Positions 47,333 through 57,509 are shown, counted from the first letter of the stretch. The stretch is 64,000 bases of DNA from Myxococcales bacterium (GCA_022563535.1 JADFNE010000002.1:98505-162504), one strand, 5' to 3'. Made by a program: numbers and translations. The notes: generated by a model not told the origin, from the letters alone.

Positions 47333-49065
47333 TACATTTGCTCCGGTGCTGAAATGCCCAGCAGGGCAAGTCCGTTTTTCAAGGCGACACGCACGGCGAG
47401 AGATAGACCCAGTCTAGCGGCAGTCAGGGATTCGTCGTCAGAAAGGATGCGATGTCGCTTGCCGTCCTGTAGATAGGGGCTCCACAAACCGGCAAGGTCT
47501 CGCAAGTAATAGGCAATATGGTGGGGCTCCCGGGACTTCGCGGCGCGCGAAACCAAGTCCGGAAACTCGGCGAGCTTCCGGACAATCTCGATTTCTTCGT
47601 CGAGTTCGAGACGGGAAGGATCGAAATCACCCGGGCCCGGCATCGCGACACCCGCTTCTTTTGCCTTGCGCTCCAAACCACACGAGCGCGCGTAGGTGTA
47701 CTGGATGTAGTAGGTGGGGTTCTTCCGCCAATTCTTGTCCTGGGCCAGATCGAGATCAAAATCGAGGTGGCTATCCGCCCGACGCTCGACCATGAAGAAG
47801 CGGAACACGTCGGTGCCGATCTGGTCGAGCAGCTCGTCGATCGTGATGAAGGTGGCCTTACGGGTCGATTGTTTGACCTGTTCACCACCCCGGGTGATCG
47901 TGACGAATTGATGCAGCACCAGTTCGATCTGCTTGGCGTCGAAGCCCAAGGCCGCGGTCGCCGAGGTGACGAATGGGAACTGCTCGATATGGTCAGCTCC
48001 CTGGACGTCGATGATGGCCTCGAAACCCCGGCGAAATTTCTCTCGGTGATAGGCGATGTCCGGCAGCAAATAGGTGGGTTCGCCGCTGCTCTTGATGACG
48101 ACGCGGTCGCGGTCGAGCCCCAGGGATGTCGAGCGCAGCCAAACCGCTCCGTCTGCTTCGTAGATCAGATCCTTGGCGCGGAGGTCTTCGACCGCAGCAT
48201 CGATCTTGCCCTCGTCGTAGAGCGATTGTTCGTCGTAGTAGACGTCGAAGGTGATTCCGATCCGGTCGAGGGTGGCGCGAATTTCCGCGAAGATCGTTTT
48301 CTGGGCTCGCTCCCGGAACACACCGTCTCCAGGTTCGTCGAGTAACCCATCGCCAAACTCTTCGATCAGACTCCCGGCGATGTCACCGATGTAGTCTCCC
48401 TGGTAACCATCTTTTGGAAACAATACGGGCAACCCGTTTCGTTCTTCTTGCCAGGCGTTCTCGGGGTCCGCCATGGCTTGCTCGCTCGGGGGAGCCGCCT
48501 TGTCGAGCCGCTCGAAGTAGCGCGCCCTGACCGATTCCCCGAGGACCCGCATCTGGCGGCCGCCGTTGTTGAAGTAGTACTCCCGCGTCACGTCGTGGCC
48601 GGTAAATTCGAGCAGGCGACAGATCGCATCTCCGAGAATGGCCTGGCGTCCGTGCCCCGTACTTAATGGACCCGTCGGATTTGCGGAAACGAACTCGACC
48701 TGAACCTTCTGGTTGTTTCCGAAATCTTGTGACCCGTAGCGATCCGACGCTTCGACGATTTCGCGCAGGAGATTTTGCCAGTTGTTTTCCGCCAACCGGA
48801 AATTAATGAAGCCCGGCCCCGCAATTTCGCTGCTCTTCAGCAAGCCGGCGGCGTCGCCAAGCCGGTCGATCAAGCTTGCTGCGATTTCGCGGGGAGCTTT
48901 GCGCAGACGTTTTGCCAGGGTCATGGCAACGTTGGTTGCGAAATCGCCGTGGTCTTTCTGTCGCGGGATTTCTAGTACTGCGGTCGGGACCTCTCCCGCG
49001 TCGCCAGCTTCTTGCAGCAAATCGGCCAGTGCAGCCTGCAGTTTTTCGAGTAATTGTTCGCGCAT
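47332..49065 (-). CDS. argS: arginyl-tRNA synthetase
   Basis: The product is 577 residues of class I. An N-terminal Add-1 domain is followed by the HIGH-like signature in FVSANPTGPLSTGHGRQAI, the KMSKS-region variant VKQSTRKATFITIDEL, and a C-terminal DALR anticodon domain (LARSC... to ALLGISAPEQM). It charges tRNA-Arg. Motif variants of this type are usual in ArgRS. It lies between ftsB and the SPOR gene. Confidence 0.95.
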   Translation of the reverse strand: MREQLLEKLQAALADLLQEAGDAGEVPTAVLEIPRQKDHGDFATNVAMTLAKRLRKAPREIAASLIDRLGDAAGLLKSSEIAGPGFINFRLAENNWQNLLREIVEASDRYGSQDFGNNQKVQVEFVSANPTGPLSTGHGRQAILGDAICRLLEFTGHDVTREYYFNNGGRQMRVLGESVRARYFERLDKAAPPSEQAMADPENAWQEERNGLPVLFPKDGYQGDYIGDIAGSLIEEFGDGLLDEPGDGVFRERAQKTIFAEIRATLDRIGITFDVYYDEQSLYDEGKIDAAVEDLRAKDLIYEADGAVWLRSTSLGLDRDRVVIKSSGEPTYLLPDIAYHREKFRRGFEAIIDVQGADHIEQFPFVTSATAALGFDAKQIELVLHQFVTITRGGEQVKQSTRKATFITIDELLDQIGTDVFRFFMVERRADSHLDFDLDLAQDKNWRKNPTYYIQYTYARSCGLERKAKEAGVAMPGPGDFDPSRLELDEEIEIVRKLAEFPDLVSRAAKSREPHHIAYYLRDLAGLWSPYLQDGKRHRILSDDESLTAARLGLSLAVRVALKNGLALLGISAPEQM

Positions 49066-49125
49066 GACGTTCGCGCCCTGCCCCCTCTAACTAGTGTCTC
49101 TCTGGAACCAGTTAGTTCAGTACGG

Positions 49126-49464
49126 CTAGTTCAGGCGAAGGGCGACACCGTTGTCATGTTCGACGAATCGGATTACGGTCTCACCGGGTCGTGCAAACTC
49201 CAAGACCTCGCGAATGGCCCGCTCCATTGCGAGAGGGTCATTTTCCAAGGCCTCAATTTCGGAATGTAGGTTTTCAACCTCAGTCCGAAGCTGTGCGATC
49301 CGATTTTCGGATGCCCGGCGTTCTTCGCGCAGCTCGAACCACATGGGCAAGCCCGACTCGCGATCTGCGGTCGCCAGACCCAGAACTGCCGCGAAAAGCG
49401 CCGAAATGAGCCAGAACGCCCTCACCACTCCCCCCAGTGGACCCCGCCGCTTCACCAACCGCAT
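49126..49464 (-). CDS. ftsB: FtsB/DivIC-like cell division protein
   Basis: A 112-residue bitopic protein. A short basic cytoplasmic start, a membrane helix (about 12-33, VVRAFWLISALFAAVLGLA), then a coiled coil (about 43-80, ELREERRASENRIAQLRTEV) and the ENDPLAMERAIREVLEFARPGE segment that marks the septum-initiator family. It would join FtsQ and FtsL in the divisome. Its placement here next to argS and a SPOR protein, rather than by eno, is a local feature. Confidence 0.86.
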   Translation of the reverse strand: MRLVKRRGPLGGVVRAFWLISALFAAVLGLATADRESGLPMWFELREERRASENRIAQLRTEVENLHSEIEALENDPLAMERAIREVLEFARPGETVIRFVEHDNGVALRLN

Positions 49465-49492
49465 GGGAGACTACCCGATACCCGCGGGCGAA

Positions 49493-49993
49493 TCAGCTTT
49501 TCTTCAGCAGCTTTCGGATTCGTTTTGCGTAGGTTGCATGATCCCATTCCCGCGGGCCGATGTAGCGCTCGACGATCATGCCATCCCGGTCGATCAACAG
49601 GGACTCGGGAAAACCGGTCGTCTGGTAGCGGCGAGAAACTTCCTGATGGGGATCGAGAAGGATCGGAAAACTGACCCCGAGCCGCTGGCGAAACTTCTCC
49701 ACGGCTTCGGGTTCTTCGTCGACCGAAACCGCGAGCATTTCGAAGCCCTCCGCTGCTAATGAACGGTAGAGGCGATCCATCGCGGGCATTTCGTCTTCGC
49801 AGGGTTTGCACCAGGTCGCCCAGAAGTTGAGCAAGACCACCTGGCCCCGGGTATCCACGAGGTTGACCGTGCCCTCCCCCCCCAACACGGGGAGACTGAA
49901 TGCAGGCGCCTCGAGGCCACGAGCGACCGGGCTGTCCACTTCCTCGCGAAGCGACATGACGCCCAGGCCCAGGGCCACGACGGCGATCACCAC
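49493..49993 (-). CDS. TlpA/ResA-like membrane-anchored thioredoxin
   Basis: The product is at least 166 residues from GTG 49993. A membrane anchor is at the N terminus (VIAVVALGLGVMSL) and the thioredoxin domain holds WATWCKPCEDEMP, a CxxC active site. TTGFPESLLIDRDG carries the cis-proline region. It likely reduces periplasmic disulfides, for example in cytochrome c maturation. No ATG/GTG/TTG start with a ribosome binding site exists; in frame upstream, CTG 50089 has GAGGAG 7 nt before it and would add a 32-residue proline-rich cytoplasmic tail. The true start may be that CTG. Confidence 0.85.
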   Translation of the reverse strand: MVIAVVALGLGVMSLREEVDSPVARGLEAPAFSLPVLGGEGTVNLVDTRGQVVLLNFWATWCKPCEDEMPAMDRLYRSLAAEGFEMLAVSVDEEPEAVEKFRQRLGVSFPILLDPHQEVSRRYQTTGFPESLLIDRDGMIVERYIGPREWDHATYAKRIRKLLKKS

Positions 49994-50125
49994 TACAGGT
50001 CGAAGAACAGGCCGAAGCCAGCCGGGCGAACTCGTGGCAGGTGACGTTTGCGATTCAGTCGACGGTGGTGTCGTCGGGTCGTCGGCCAGGGACTCACTCC
50101 TCGAATCGGATCAGTGCTGCGCGGT

Positions 50126-50491
50126 TCAGGCCTCGGGGCGATCCACCAACTCGATCAACGAGATCGCGGCGGCGTCGCCGACGCGGTTCCCGAGCTTGAT
50201 GATCCGGGTGTAGCCTCCTGGGCGATCGCGATAGCGATCGGCCAACTCGTCGAAGAGTTTGGCTGTCACGTCCTTGCTGCGGACGATCCTGAGCGCGGTC
50301 CTGCGCGCGTGAAGATCTCCCCGCTTGCCCAGGGTGATCATTTTTTCGGCCCAACGTCGCACTTCCTTCGCCTTGGCGTCGGTCGTCTGGATCTGCTCGT
50401 GCTCGAGCAGCGACGTCACCATGTTGCGAAACATGGCCTTTCGGTGGGAGCTACTGCGCCCAAGAATGGTTCCGCTCTTGCGATGCCTCAT
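50126..50491 (-). CDS. rplQ: large ribosomal subunit protein bL17
   Basis: The product has 121 residues and starts [20 protein letters not shown], the near-invariant bL17 N terminus, with [20 protein letters not shown] following. It sits by the tunnel exit of the 50S subunit. It is the last gene of the alpha-operon part, 15 nt after rpoA, in the classic order. Confidence 0.97.
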   Translation of the reverse strand: MRHRKSGTILGRSSSHRKAMFRNMVTSLLEHEQIQTTDAKAKEVRRWAEKMITLGKRGDLHARRTALRIVRSKDVTAKLFDELADRYRDRPGGYTRIIKLGNRVGDAAAISLIELVDRPEA

Positions 50492-50506
50492 GACAAGTTG
50501 CCCCTA

Positions 50507-51535
50507 CTAAGCCTCGCGCTGTTCGCGCATGCGCTCGAGTTCCTGCCGCGCGGGCAGGTTCTCGATAGTCATCCCGAGGCTGAGACTCATCTCGGCCAGG
50601 GTTTCCTTGATTTCGTTGAGTGACTTCCGGCCGAAGTTCTTGGTCTTCAGCATCTCGGATTCGGTGCGTTGCACCAACTCTCCAATGAAGCGGATATTCG
50701 CATTCTGGAGACAATTGGCGGAGCGAACCGAGAGTTCGAGTTCGTCGACTGGGCGGAAGAGATTTGGGTTGAGCGGCTCGGGCTCTTCTGCCAGAGGCTC
50801 GGCCATTTCTTCCGGCTCGTCGAAATTGATGAAAATGGAAACGTGTTCCTTCACAATCTTGGCCGCGAAGGCCAACGCATCTGCGGGCTCGAAGGTGCCG
50901 TCCGTCCAGATCTCGAGGCTCAGTTTGTCGTAGTCCGTCTGTCGCCCAACGCGAGCCGGAGTCACGGTGTAGTTGACTCGGCGGACCGGCGAAAACGACG
51001 AATCGATCGGAATGGTGCCGATCGGCAGGTCTTCGCTGCCGTGCTTCTCGGCGAGCACGTAGCCTTTGCCCCAATTGACCGTCGCCTCGAGTTCGAATTC
51101 AGCCTCCGCGCCGAGGGTGCAGAGCTTGAGATCGGGGTTCATCACTTCGATGGCCTGGTCATCGGACACCAGATCCGCCGCGCGAATTACGCCCTCACCC
51201 TTCTTCTGAATGCGAAGAATTTTTGGTCCGTCGGTGTGCATGCGAAGACGCACTTCCTTGAGATTCAGGATCACGTCCGCGACGTCTTCGAGTACGCCCT
51301 GCATGGTCGAGAACTCGTGAAGGACGCCGTTGAGACGAACACTCGTAATGGCCGCGCCTTGCAGCGACGACAGCAGGACCCTGCGCAATGCGTTGCCGAG
51401 GGTCACGCCAAAACCACCCTCCAGCGGCTCACAACTGAAACGCGCATAGACATTGGTGCTGCTTTCTTCGTCGACTTCAAGTCGGCGAGGGCGGATCAGT
51501 TCGCGCCAATTCCGTCCGATCAGCTGCTCTTGCAT
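50507..51535 (-). CDS. rpoA: RNA polymerase alpha subunit
   Basis: The product is 342 residues. The N-terminal domain (about 1-235) has [22 protein letters not shown], the dimer/assembly helix, and [12 protein letters not shown] linker rich in Glu and Pro ([13 protein letters not shown]) leads to the C-terminal domain with [20 protein letters not shown] and the helix-hairpin-helix [13 protein letters not shown] that contacts UP elements and activators. It lies 93 nt after rpsD. Confidence 0.98.
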   Translation of the reverse strand: MQEQLIGRNWRELIRPRRLEVDEESSTNVYARFSCEPLEGGFGVTLGNALRRVLLSSLQGAAITSVRLNGVLHEFSTMQGVLEDVADVILNLKEVRLRMHTDGPKILRIQKKGEGVIRAADLVSDDQAIEVMNPDLKLCTLGAEAEFELEATVNWGKGYVLAEKHGSEDLPIGTIPIDSSFSPVRRVNYTVTPARVGRQTDYDKLSLEIWTDGTFEPADALAFAAKIVKEHVSIFINFDEPEEMAEPLAEEPEPLNPNLFRPVDELELSVRSANCLQNANIRFIGELVQRTESEMLKTKNFGRKSLNEIKETLAEMSLSLGMTIENLPARQELERMREQREA

Positions 51536-51628
51536 AAGCTACTTCCCCCTTGAATGGGTACTCCGATTGCCCCTGCTACTTGAGCAATCGGGTTGGTTCG
51601 TGATTGATCGCCGTACCGATCGCCACAC

Positions 51629-52255
51629 TTATCGCGAATAGAGTTCGACGATCAGCTGCTCATCGATCGGCAGCGTAATGTCGTCACGTACGGGCAATTG
51701 CTTGACCGTGCCCTCGCTCGAGGTTTTTTCAATTTCGAGCCACTGGGGCAAGCTCCGTCCTTCGAGGGCATCCAGGGCTGCGACGATTCGGGCCACGTTC
51801 CGGGATTTCTCGCGAAGTCCGATCTTCCAGCCCGGTCGCACGAGGATCGACGGCGTGGTCACCTTCTTACCGTTCACCGTAAAGTGTCCGTGCTTGATCA
51901 GTTGGCGGGATTCGTTTCGAGACGTCGCAAAGCCCATGCGAAACACGACATTGTCGAGTCGTCGCTCGAGCAGCATCAGCAGGTTCTCGCCAGCCTGTCC
52001 CTTCATCGAGGAAGCCTTGAAAAAGGTTCGGCGAAACTGCTTTTCGAGCAGTCCATACATGCGCTTTACCTTCTGCTTTTCGCGCAGCTGAACACCGTAG
52101 TCCGAGAAGCGAGCTCGACCCTGACCGTGCATTCCCGGCGGATACGCTCTGCGCTCGATTGCGCACTTCTCGCTAAAACAGCGGTCGCCCTTCAAAAAGA
52201 GCTTGGTGCCTTCTCGCCTGCATAGACGACATGCGGATCCCAAATATCGTGCCAT
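51629..52255 (-). CDS. rpsD: small ribosomal subunit protein uS4
   Basis: The product is 208 residues from ATG 52255; the frame is open much further upstream, only as shadow. It keeps four zinc-type cysteines (C9, C12, C26, C31), so it is the C+ form. The S4 RNA-binding domain holds [20 protein letters not shown] and [10 protein letters not shown]. It initiates 30S body assembly and in E. coli represses this operon; no conserved pseudoknot leader was identified here. Confidence 0.97.
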   Translation of the reverse strand: MARYLGSACRLCRREGTKLFLKGDRCFSEKCAIERRAYPPGMHGQGRARFSDYGVQLREKQKVKRMYGLLEKQFRRTFFKASSMKGQAGENLLMLLERRLDNVVFRMGFATSRNESRQLIKHGHFTVNGKKVTTPSILVRPGWKIGLREKSRNVARIVAALDALEGRSLPQWLEIEKTSSEGTVKQLPVRDDITLPIDEQLIVELYSR

Positions 52256-52287
52256 GAATAAAGCCTTTCTTTGGCCGTTCCCGGCGT

Positions 52288-52677
52288 TTAGACGCGTCGC
52301 CGTTTCGGCGGCCGACAGCCATTGTGCGGGATCGGTGTCACGTCCCTGATCATCGTAATTTTCATTCCTGCAGCCTGAAGGGCTCGCAGAGCCGATTCGC
52401 GTCCTGCCCCTGGACCCTTGACATAGACGCCCAGGGTGCGCACGCCGTGTTCCATTGCGCTCTTGGCGCAGGTCGTGGCCGCCATCTGGGCTGCAAAGGG
52501 TGTCGACTTGCGCGAACCCTTGAAGCCTTCCTGGCCTGCACTCGACCATGCGAGCGTCGCACCACCGACGTCGGTGATCGTAATGATGGTGTTGTTGAAC
52601 GTAGACTGAATATGGGCGATGCCCGTCTGGACGTTCTTCTTGACCTTCTTCTTGACGACTTTTTTCTTGACTGCCAT
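52288..52677 (-). CDS. rpsK: small ribosomal subunit protein uS11
   Basis: The product has 129 residues. After a lysine-rich start ([13 protein letters not shown]) it shows the uS11 blocks [31 protein letters not shown] and the [16 protein letters not shown] terminus. It forms the 30S platform. It is 6 nt after rpsM. Confidence 0.97.
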   Translation of the reverse strand: MAVKKKVVKKKVKKNVQTGIAHIQSTFNNTIITITDVGGATLAWSSAGQEGFKGSRKSTPFAAQMAATTCAKSAMEHGVRTLGVYVKGPGAGRESALRALQAAGMKITMIRDVTPIPHNGCRPPKRRRV

Positions 52678-52683
52678 GAAACG

Positions 52684-53055
52684 CTAAGCCTTCTTCTTTC
52701 CGGCGACCGTCTTGCGCGGCCCCTTGCGTGTTCGAGCATTTGTGTGCGTGCGCTGCCCGCGAACGGGGAGCCCCCGGCGATGGCGCAATCCGCGATAGCA
52801 ACCGATGTCCATCAAAACCTTGATGTTCTGGTTGACGCTTCTCCGGAGATCGCCCTCGACAATGAAGTCTCGCTCGATCACCTCGCGAAGCTTGATCACC
52901 TCCGACTCATTGAGGTGATCGGTCTTCGTCCCCGGATCGATATCCGTGAGCCCGCAGATCTTCAGAGCCGTCTTGCGCCCGACTCCGTAGATATACGTGA
53001 GAGAGATCTCGATCCTCTTGTTGCGGGGCAAATCGATACCCGCGATTCGTGCCAT
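52684..53055 (-). CDS. rpsM: small ribosomal subunit protein uS13
   Basis: The product has 123 residues and opens [20 protein letters not shown], with [20 protein letters not shown] as the conserved basic C-terminal block that reaches the P-site tRNA and the B1 bridge. It heads the alpha-operon segment, 91 nt after rpmJ. Confidence 0.97.
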   Translation of the reverse strand: MARIAGIDLPRNKRIEISLTYIYGVGRKTALKICGLTDIDPGTKTDHLNESEVIKLREVIERDFIVEGDLRRSVNQNIKVLMDIGCYRGLRHRRGLPVRGQRTHTNARTRKGPRKTVAGKKKA

Positions 53056-53146
53056 GTCTTGTCCTCCGTGCCGTGTCCCGACACTGCGCAGCAGCTACTG
53101 CCGCTGCCTCAAAAACTTTTCGTACTAACCGATCTCATTGATAACG

Positions 53147-53260
53147 CTATCCCTGTCGCTGTTTGTGCTTGGGGTTTTCGCAGATCACGCGCACGACGCC
53201 CTTGCGGCGAATGATTTTGCACTTGTCACACATCTTGCGGACCGATGCCCGAACCTTCAT
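53147..53260 (-). CDS. rpmJ: large ribosomal subunit protein bL36
   Basis: A 37-residue protein, ATG 53260 to TAG 53147: [20 protein letters not shown], then [16 protein letters not shown]. The zinc ligands C11, C14, C27 and H32 are present (C+ form). It binds 23S rRNA near the GTPase region. The usual upstream neighbour infA is missing: only 71 nt separate it from map. Confidence 0.95.
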   Translation of the reverse strand: MKVRASVRKMCDKCKIIRRKGVVRVICENPKHKQRQG

Positions 53261-53331
53261 TTCACTTCTCCTACCTACGCTGCTCTTGACGCACTTAAAC
53301 TCGCGTACCCAATCTCGAGCACTTGATCATG

Positions 53332-54120
53332 TCAGTGCGAACCTTCGATTCGGGTCAAAACCTCTGGCCCATTCTCCGTGATCAGCACCGTGTGCTCGAA
53401 ATGTCCCGACAAACCGCCGTCCGCGGTCACCGCCGTCCACTCGTCTTCGAGCATGCGAACCTTTTCTGTTCCAACGTTCACCATCGGTTCGACCGCGAAG
53501 ACCATTCCGGGCAGCAATCGAGGGCCGCGCCCCGGGCGTCCGTAATTCGGGATCTGCGGCGGTTCGTGAAGTTGACGTCCAATTCCGTGACCGACAAACT
53601 GACGGACCACCGAGTAGCCCGCAGCATCGGCCCGAGTTTCCACTGCGTGGCCGATATCCGACAATCGCTTACCGGGCACCATCTGCTCGATCCCGAGATT
53701 GAGACACTCGAGGGTCACCTCGAGCAGCGATTCCGCTTCTTCGCTTATCGGGCCGATCGGCACCGTGACCGCCGAATCCCCGTGAAATCCCTGACAAATA
53801 ATCCCAAAATCGAGGCTCAGTATGTCGCCTTTTCGAAGTTCTCGCGACCCCGGAATTCCATGCACGATTTCTTCGTTCAGCGAGACGCAAACCGTCGCCG
53901 GATACGGCGGGAGCCCACCGGGCCCATATCCGAAAAATGAGGAGATAAGCCCACGCTCTTCGATCATCTCCTCCGCCTTGAGGTTGAAGTCGGCTGTCTT
54001 GAGCCCCGGCACGGCCATTTCTCGCAACACCAGGAGGATCTCAGCAACGTGTCGGCTCGACTCCCGCATACGCTCGATCTCTCGGCGGCTGCGAATCGGG
54101 ATGTTTTCTGCGTAATTCAT
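53332..54120 (-). CDS. map: methionine aminopeptidase type I
   Basis: The product has 262 residues. All five metal ligands are visible: Asp in LSLDFGI, Asp in HGDSAVTV, His in GHGIGRQLHEPP, Glu in FAVEPMV, Glu in HTVLITE. It removes N-terminal methionine from nascent chains. The start overlaps adk by 4 nt; the secY-adk-map order is classic for the spc operon tail. Confidence 0.97.
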   Translation of the reverse strand: MNYAENIPIRSRREIERMRESSRHVAEILLVLREMAVPGLKTADFNLKAEEMIEERGLISSFFGYGPGGLPPYPATVCVSLNEEIVHGIPGSRELRKGDILSLDFGIICQGFHGDSAVTVPIGPISEEAESLLEVTLECLNLGIEQMVPGKRLSDIGHAVETRADAAGYSVVRQFVGHGIGRQLHEPPQIPNYGRPGRGPRLLPGMVFAVEPMVNVGTEKVRMLEDEWTAVTADGGLSGHFEHTVLITENGPEVLTRIEGSH

Positions 54121-54692
54121 GGGCCCGACAATGCGGTTTCGACTCGCGCCGAAACCTCCTCCACCGTTCCCATGCCATCCACTTCCGACAGGATGCCGCT
54201 GTTTCTGTAGAACTCGAGCAAGGGTGCGGTCTGGGCGTCGTAGACGCGCATCCGTTCGCGGATGGTCTCTTCGTTGTCGTCCCTGCGTCCCTCGAGCTCA
54301 GCGCGCTTGAGAAGTCGCTGGACCACAGCCTCGGGTTCGACCGTCACGGCGACGCAGCGCTCGAGCGGTGTTCCGAGTTTGTTGAGCATGTTGTCGAGCG
54401 CTTCGGCCTGGGCCCGGGTGCGCGGAAAACCGTCGAGCACGAATCCCTTGACAGCGTCGGGCTGCCCCAGGCGCTCCTCGGCAATCGCGATCACGATGTC
54501 GTCGCTGACGAGCTGGCCTGCGTCCATCACTGCCTTGGCTTTGAGACCGATCTCGGTTCCGTCGGCGACGGCCTTGCGAAGCATGTCCCCCGTTGAAACA
54601 TGCAGAATGCTCAGGCGTTCGATCAGCACGGATGCCTGAGTGCCCTTTCCGGCGCCCGGAGCTCCAAGTAGCAGGATGCGCATGGCACTCAT
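54117..54692 (-). CDS. adk: adenylate kinase (short form)
   Basis: The product is 191 residues, the short type lacking the zinc/long LID insert. The P-loop is LLGAPGAGKGTQA, the AMP site includes HVSTGDMLR and GFVLDGFPRTRAQAEAL, and LEGRRDDNEETIRERMRVY forms the reduced LID. It interconverts ATP + AMP and 2 ADP. It overlaps secY upstream and map downstream by 4 nt. Confidence 0.96.
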   Translation of the reverse strand: MSAMRILLLGAPGAGKGTQASVLIERLSILHVSTGDMLRKAVADGTEIGLKAKAVMDAGQLVSDDIVIAIAEERLGQPDAVKGFVLDGFPRTRAQAEALDNMLNKLGTPLERCVAVTVEPEAVVQRLLKRAELEGRRDDNEETIRERMRVYDAQTAPLLEFYRNSGILSEVDGMGTVEEVSARVETALSGP

Positions 54693-55999
54693 CGGCCGAG
54701 TCTCCCGCGGATCCGGCCACCCTTGACGAAGCCGTCGTACTCACGCGACACGAGATGCGCTTCGATCTGCCCGATGGTGTCGAGGGAGACACCCACGCAG
54801 ATCAACAGGGCCGTGCCGCCGAAATAGAATGGAATGTTCATGCGACCGGCCAGGATGACGGGCACGATACAAATCAAGGCAACGTAAGCTGCCCCGATGA
54901 AGGTCAGGCGGCTCAATACCTTGTCAATGTGGTTGGCCGTGTTGGCTCCCGGTCGGATTCCGGGGATGTAGCCGCCCATGCGTTTGATGTTGTCAGACAC
55001 ATCGACCGGGTTGATCACGATGGCGGTATAGAAGAAACAAAAGAAAATGATCAACCCCATGTAGACGAGGTTGTACGTCAGCCCGCCGGGATTTAGATGG
55101 GTATCGATCAACTGCTGGACCGCGGGCGAATCCGTGTACTGCCGCAGGGTCGCGGGAATCATCAGGAGTGACGACGCGAAGATCGGCGGAATGACCCCGG
55201 CCGTATTCACGCGCAACGGGAAATAGCTCATGCCACCCTGGGACACGCGTTTGCCCACGACCCGGCGCGCGTGCTGGATGGGAATCCGGCGCTGGGCGCG
55301 CTCGACGAACACGACGCCGGCAATCAAGACCACCATGAACATCATCAGGAAGATCACCTGAAGCGGACTGAATTGATCGGTGCGCAGCAATTCGACCATC
55401 TGGAAGATGCCCGACGGAATTGCGACGACGATGCTCGAAAAGATCACGAGCGAAATACCGTTACCGATGCCGCGTTCGGTCACCTGCTCGCCGAGCCACA
55501 TGATGAACGCCGTACCGGTGGTGAGCGTGATCATCGTCATCAGCCGGAAGCCCCAGCCGGGATTCACCACTGCACCCTGGCCAAATGAACCACTCTCGAG
55601 CGCCGAGGCGATCAACATGCCTTGGAACAACGCGAGCACGATCGTCGCGTAGCGCGACCACTGGTTGATCTTCTTTTGGCCCTGCTCGCCTTCCTTCTTG
55701 AGTTGCTCGAGCTGCGGGATCACCACCGTCAAAAGCTGAAAAATAATCGTGGCGCTGATATAGGGCATGATGCCGAGGGAAAAGATCGACATCTGCTGCA
55801 GCGCACCACCCGAGAAGAGGTTCATCATCCCGAACACGGTGCTCGACATCTGTTCGAAGAAGTCGCGAATCACAGCGGTGTCGATGCCGGGGGTCACCAC
55901 AGCACATCCGACCCGATAGACCGCGAGCATGCCAAACGTAAACAAGATACGCGCACGCAACTCTGGAATTCGAGCGATGTTGTGAATGCCTCCGATCAC
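54689..55999 (-). CDS. secY: protein translocase channel subunit SecY
   Basis: The product is 436 residues with ten membrane helices. Recognisable blocks are the start IPELRARILFTFGMLAVYRV, the plug region NLFSGGALQQMSIFSLGIMPYISA, GNGISLVIF, and the C-terminal cytoplasmic loop with YIPGIRPG. It forms the Sec channel with SecE and SecG. The ATG overlaps the rplO stop by 4 nt. Confidence 0.97.
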   Translation of the reverse strand: MIGGIHNIARIPELRARILFTFGMLAVYRVGCAVVTPGIDTAVIRDFFEQMSSTVFGMMNLFSGGALQQMSIFSLGIMPYISATIIFQLLTVVIPQLEQLKKEGEQGQKKINQWSRYATIVLALFQGMLIASALESGSFGQGAVVNPGWGFRLMTMITLTTGTAFIMWLGEQVTERGIGNGISLVIFSSIVVAIPSGIFQMVELLRTDQFSPLQVIFLMMFMVVLIAGVVFVERAQRRIPIQHARRVVGKRVSQGGMSYFPLRVNTAGVIPPIFASSLLMIPATLRQYTDSPAVQQLIDTHLNPGGLTYNLVYMGLIIFFCFFYTAIVINPVDVSDNIKRMGGYIPGIRPGANTANHIDKVLSRLTFIGAAYVALICIVPVILAGRMNIPFYFGGTALLICVGVSLDTIGQIEAHLVSREYDGFVKGGRIRGRLGR

Positions 56000-56439
56000 C
56001 CGAGCAACTCCACGGATCCGCCGGCGGCTTCGATCTTCTCTTTGGCACTCGCACTGATGCGGTTGACCTTGACTGCGAGATTCTTGGGCGCTTCGCCATT
56101 GCCGAGCAGCTTGACCAGAGCCCCTGCGGTTCCGCGGATCAATCCCGCACCGAGCAAGGAGGCCGCGTCAACAGAGGCGCCGTCGCCGAGCCTGCTGAGA
56201 TCATTCAGATTGACGATCTCGACGTTGGTCCGAAATCGGTTGTGAAATCCGCGTTTGGGCAGGCGCATCTGCAAGGGCATCTGACCACCCTCGAACCAGG
56301 GCTTGATCTTCATGCCCGATCGGGTGCCCTGGCCCTTGACGCCAGTACCACAGGTCTTTCCACTGCCGGAACCGGGGCCACGCCCTACGCGCTTGCGGGG
56401 GTGGGTCGATCCACGGCTCTTCTTCAGTTGATCCAACAT
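55996..56439 (-). CDS. rplO: large ribosomal subunit protein uL15
   Basis: The product is 147 residues from ATG 56439, 2 nt after rpmD. The glycine/arginine-rich N-terminal arm (RKRVGRGPGSGSGKTCGTG) and GGQMPLQMRLPKRGF are characteristic. The longer open frame upstream is a shadow of rpmD and rpsE. It is a late-assembly 50S protein. Confidence 0.96.
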   Translation of the reverse strand: MLDQLKKSRGSTHPRKRVGRGPGSGSGKTCGTGVKGQGTRSGMKIKPWFEGGQMPLQMRLPKRGFHNRFRTNVEIVNLNDLSRLGDGASVDAASLLGAGLIRGTAGALVKLLGNGEAPKNLAVKVNRISASAKEKIEAAGGSVELLG

Positions 56440-56441
56440 CC

Positions 56442-56627
56442 TCAGTCCTCCACTACCACAACGAGGTGCCTGACTTTGTAGATCATCCCACGAACCGACG
56501 GAGTGTCCTCCAGATCGACCGTGTGATTGATCCGACGCAGGCCCAGGCCACGCAAGGTCGCACGCTGCTTGCGATTGAATCCAATTTCGCTCTTGACCTG
56601 TTTGACGCGAACTCTCTTGTCGCTCAT
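56442..56627 (-). CDS. rpmD: large ribosomal subunit protein uL30
   Basis: A 61-residue protein with the uL30 pattern [25 protein letters not shown] and [18 protein letters not shown]. It is overlapped by rpsE by 4 nt and precedes rplO by 2 nt, the normal spc order. Confidence 0.96.
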   Translation of the reverse strand: MSDKRVRVKQVKSEIGFNRKQRATLRGLGLRRINHTVDLEDTPSVRGMIYKVRHLVVVVED

Positions 56628-57133
56628 GACGATCGCCGTCCAAGTTCGGCAAGCCGCGCCTCGGGATCACGCAACTCGAGAAGGCCGACCATGACCGCAT
56701 TGACGACGTTGCGCGGTGTATTGGATCCGATGGTCTTGGTCAGGATGTCGTGCACCCCTGCAGACTCCACCACTGCGCGCACGGGTCCACCCGCGATCAC
56801 GCCAGTACCCGGCGATGCGGGCTTCAGCAGCACGCGACCGGCTCCAAAGCGTCCGAGCACCTCGTGGGGAATGGTCCGGCCGTCGATCAGCGGAATTCTC
56901 ACCAGCGCTCGGCGCGCCTTCTCTACACCCTTGCGAATGGCCTCGGGAACTTCGCCAGCCTTGCCCAGCCCGACGCCGACGATACCGGCGCCGTCGCCGA
57001 CCACCACCAGCGCACTGAAGCTGAAGCGACGACCACCTTTCACAACTTTGGCCACGCGGTTGATATAGATAACCCGGTCGTTGAGTTCGTAGTCGTTGGG
57101 ATTGATTCGTGAGGTTCGAACGATGGTCGCCAT
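56624..57133 (-). CDS. rpsE: small ribosomal subunit protein uS5
   Basis: The product has 169 residues. The double-stranded RNA-binding N domain begins [20 protein letters not shown] (the spectinomycin-site region) and [20 protein letters not shown] follows; the C domain holds [19 protein letters not shown]. It helps decoding accuracy. It lies 1 nt after rplR. Confidence 0.97.
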   Translation of the reverse strand: MATIVRTSRINPNDYELNDRVIYINRVAKVVKGGRRFSFSALVVVGDGAGIVGVGLGKAGEVPEAIRKGVEKARRALVRIPLIDGRTIPHEVLGRFGAGRVLLKPASPGTGVIAGGPVRAVVESAGVHDILTKTIGSNTPRNVVNAVMVGLLELRDPEARLAELGRRSS

Positions 57134-57134
57134 A

Positions 57135-57509
57135 TTAGAACTTGAGCCCCGCTTCGCGGGCCGCTTCTGCCAGGGCCTTTACGCGCCCGTGGTAGAGAAA
57201 CCCATTGCGATTGAATACGACCTTCGAGATCTGCTTTTCTTTGGCAGCCTCGGCGATCGCGGTACCGACCAATTTGGCGGCAGCAATGTTTCCGGTCGAA
57301 GTTGCGCCACCCATGATGTTCTTCGAGTTGGTGGTAACGGTCACGATCGTCTTGCCTGAATCTGGATCGTCGATCTGTGCCGTGATGTGCTTTGAGGTGC
57401 GATAGACGGTCAGCCGCGCCAGAGGACTGCGCTCCAGTGACTTCTTCACGCGACGCTTGCGAGACGTCCATCGTTTCTTTTTGACATTTATGACTGTATT
57501 GCTGCTCAT
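57135..57509 (-). CDS. rplR: large ribosomal subunit protein uL18
   Basis: The product is 124 residues from ATG 57509 (GAGG 7-8 nt upstream). It shows [20 protein letters not shown] and the C-terminal [20 protein letters not shown] of 5S rRNA-binding uL18. The open frame extends to 57566 inside rplF, but without support. The N-terminal 12 residues are variable. Confidence 0.96.
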   Translation of the reverse strand: MSSNTVINVKKKRWTSRKRRVKKSLERSPLARLTVYRTSKHITAQIDDPDSGKTIVTVTTNSKNIMGGATSTGNIAAAKLVGTAIAEAAKEKQISKVVFNRNGFLYHGRVKALAEAAREAGLKF

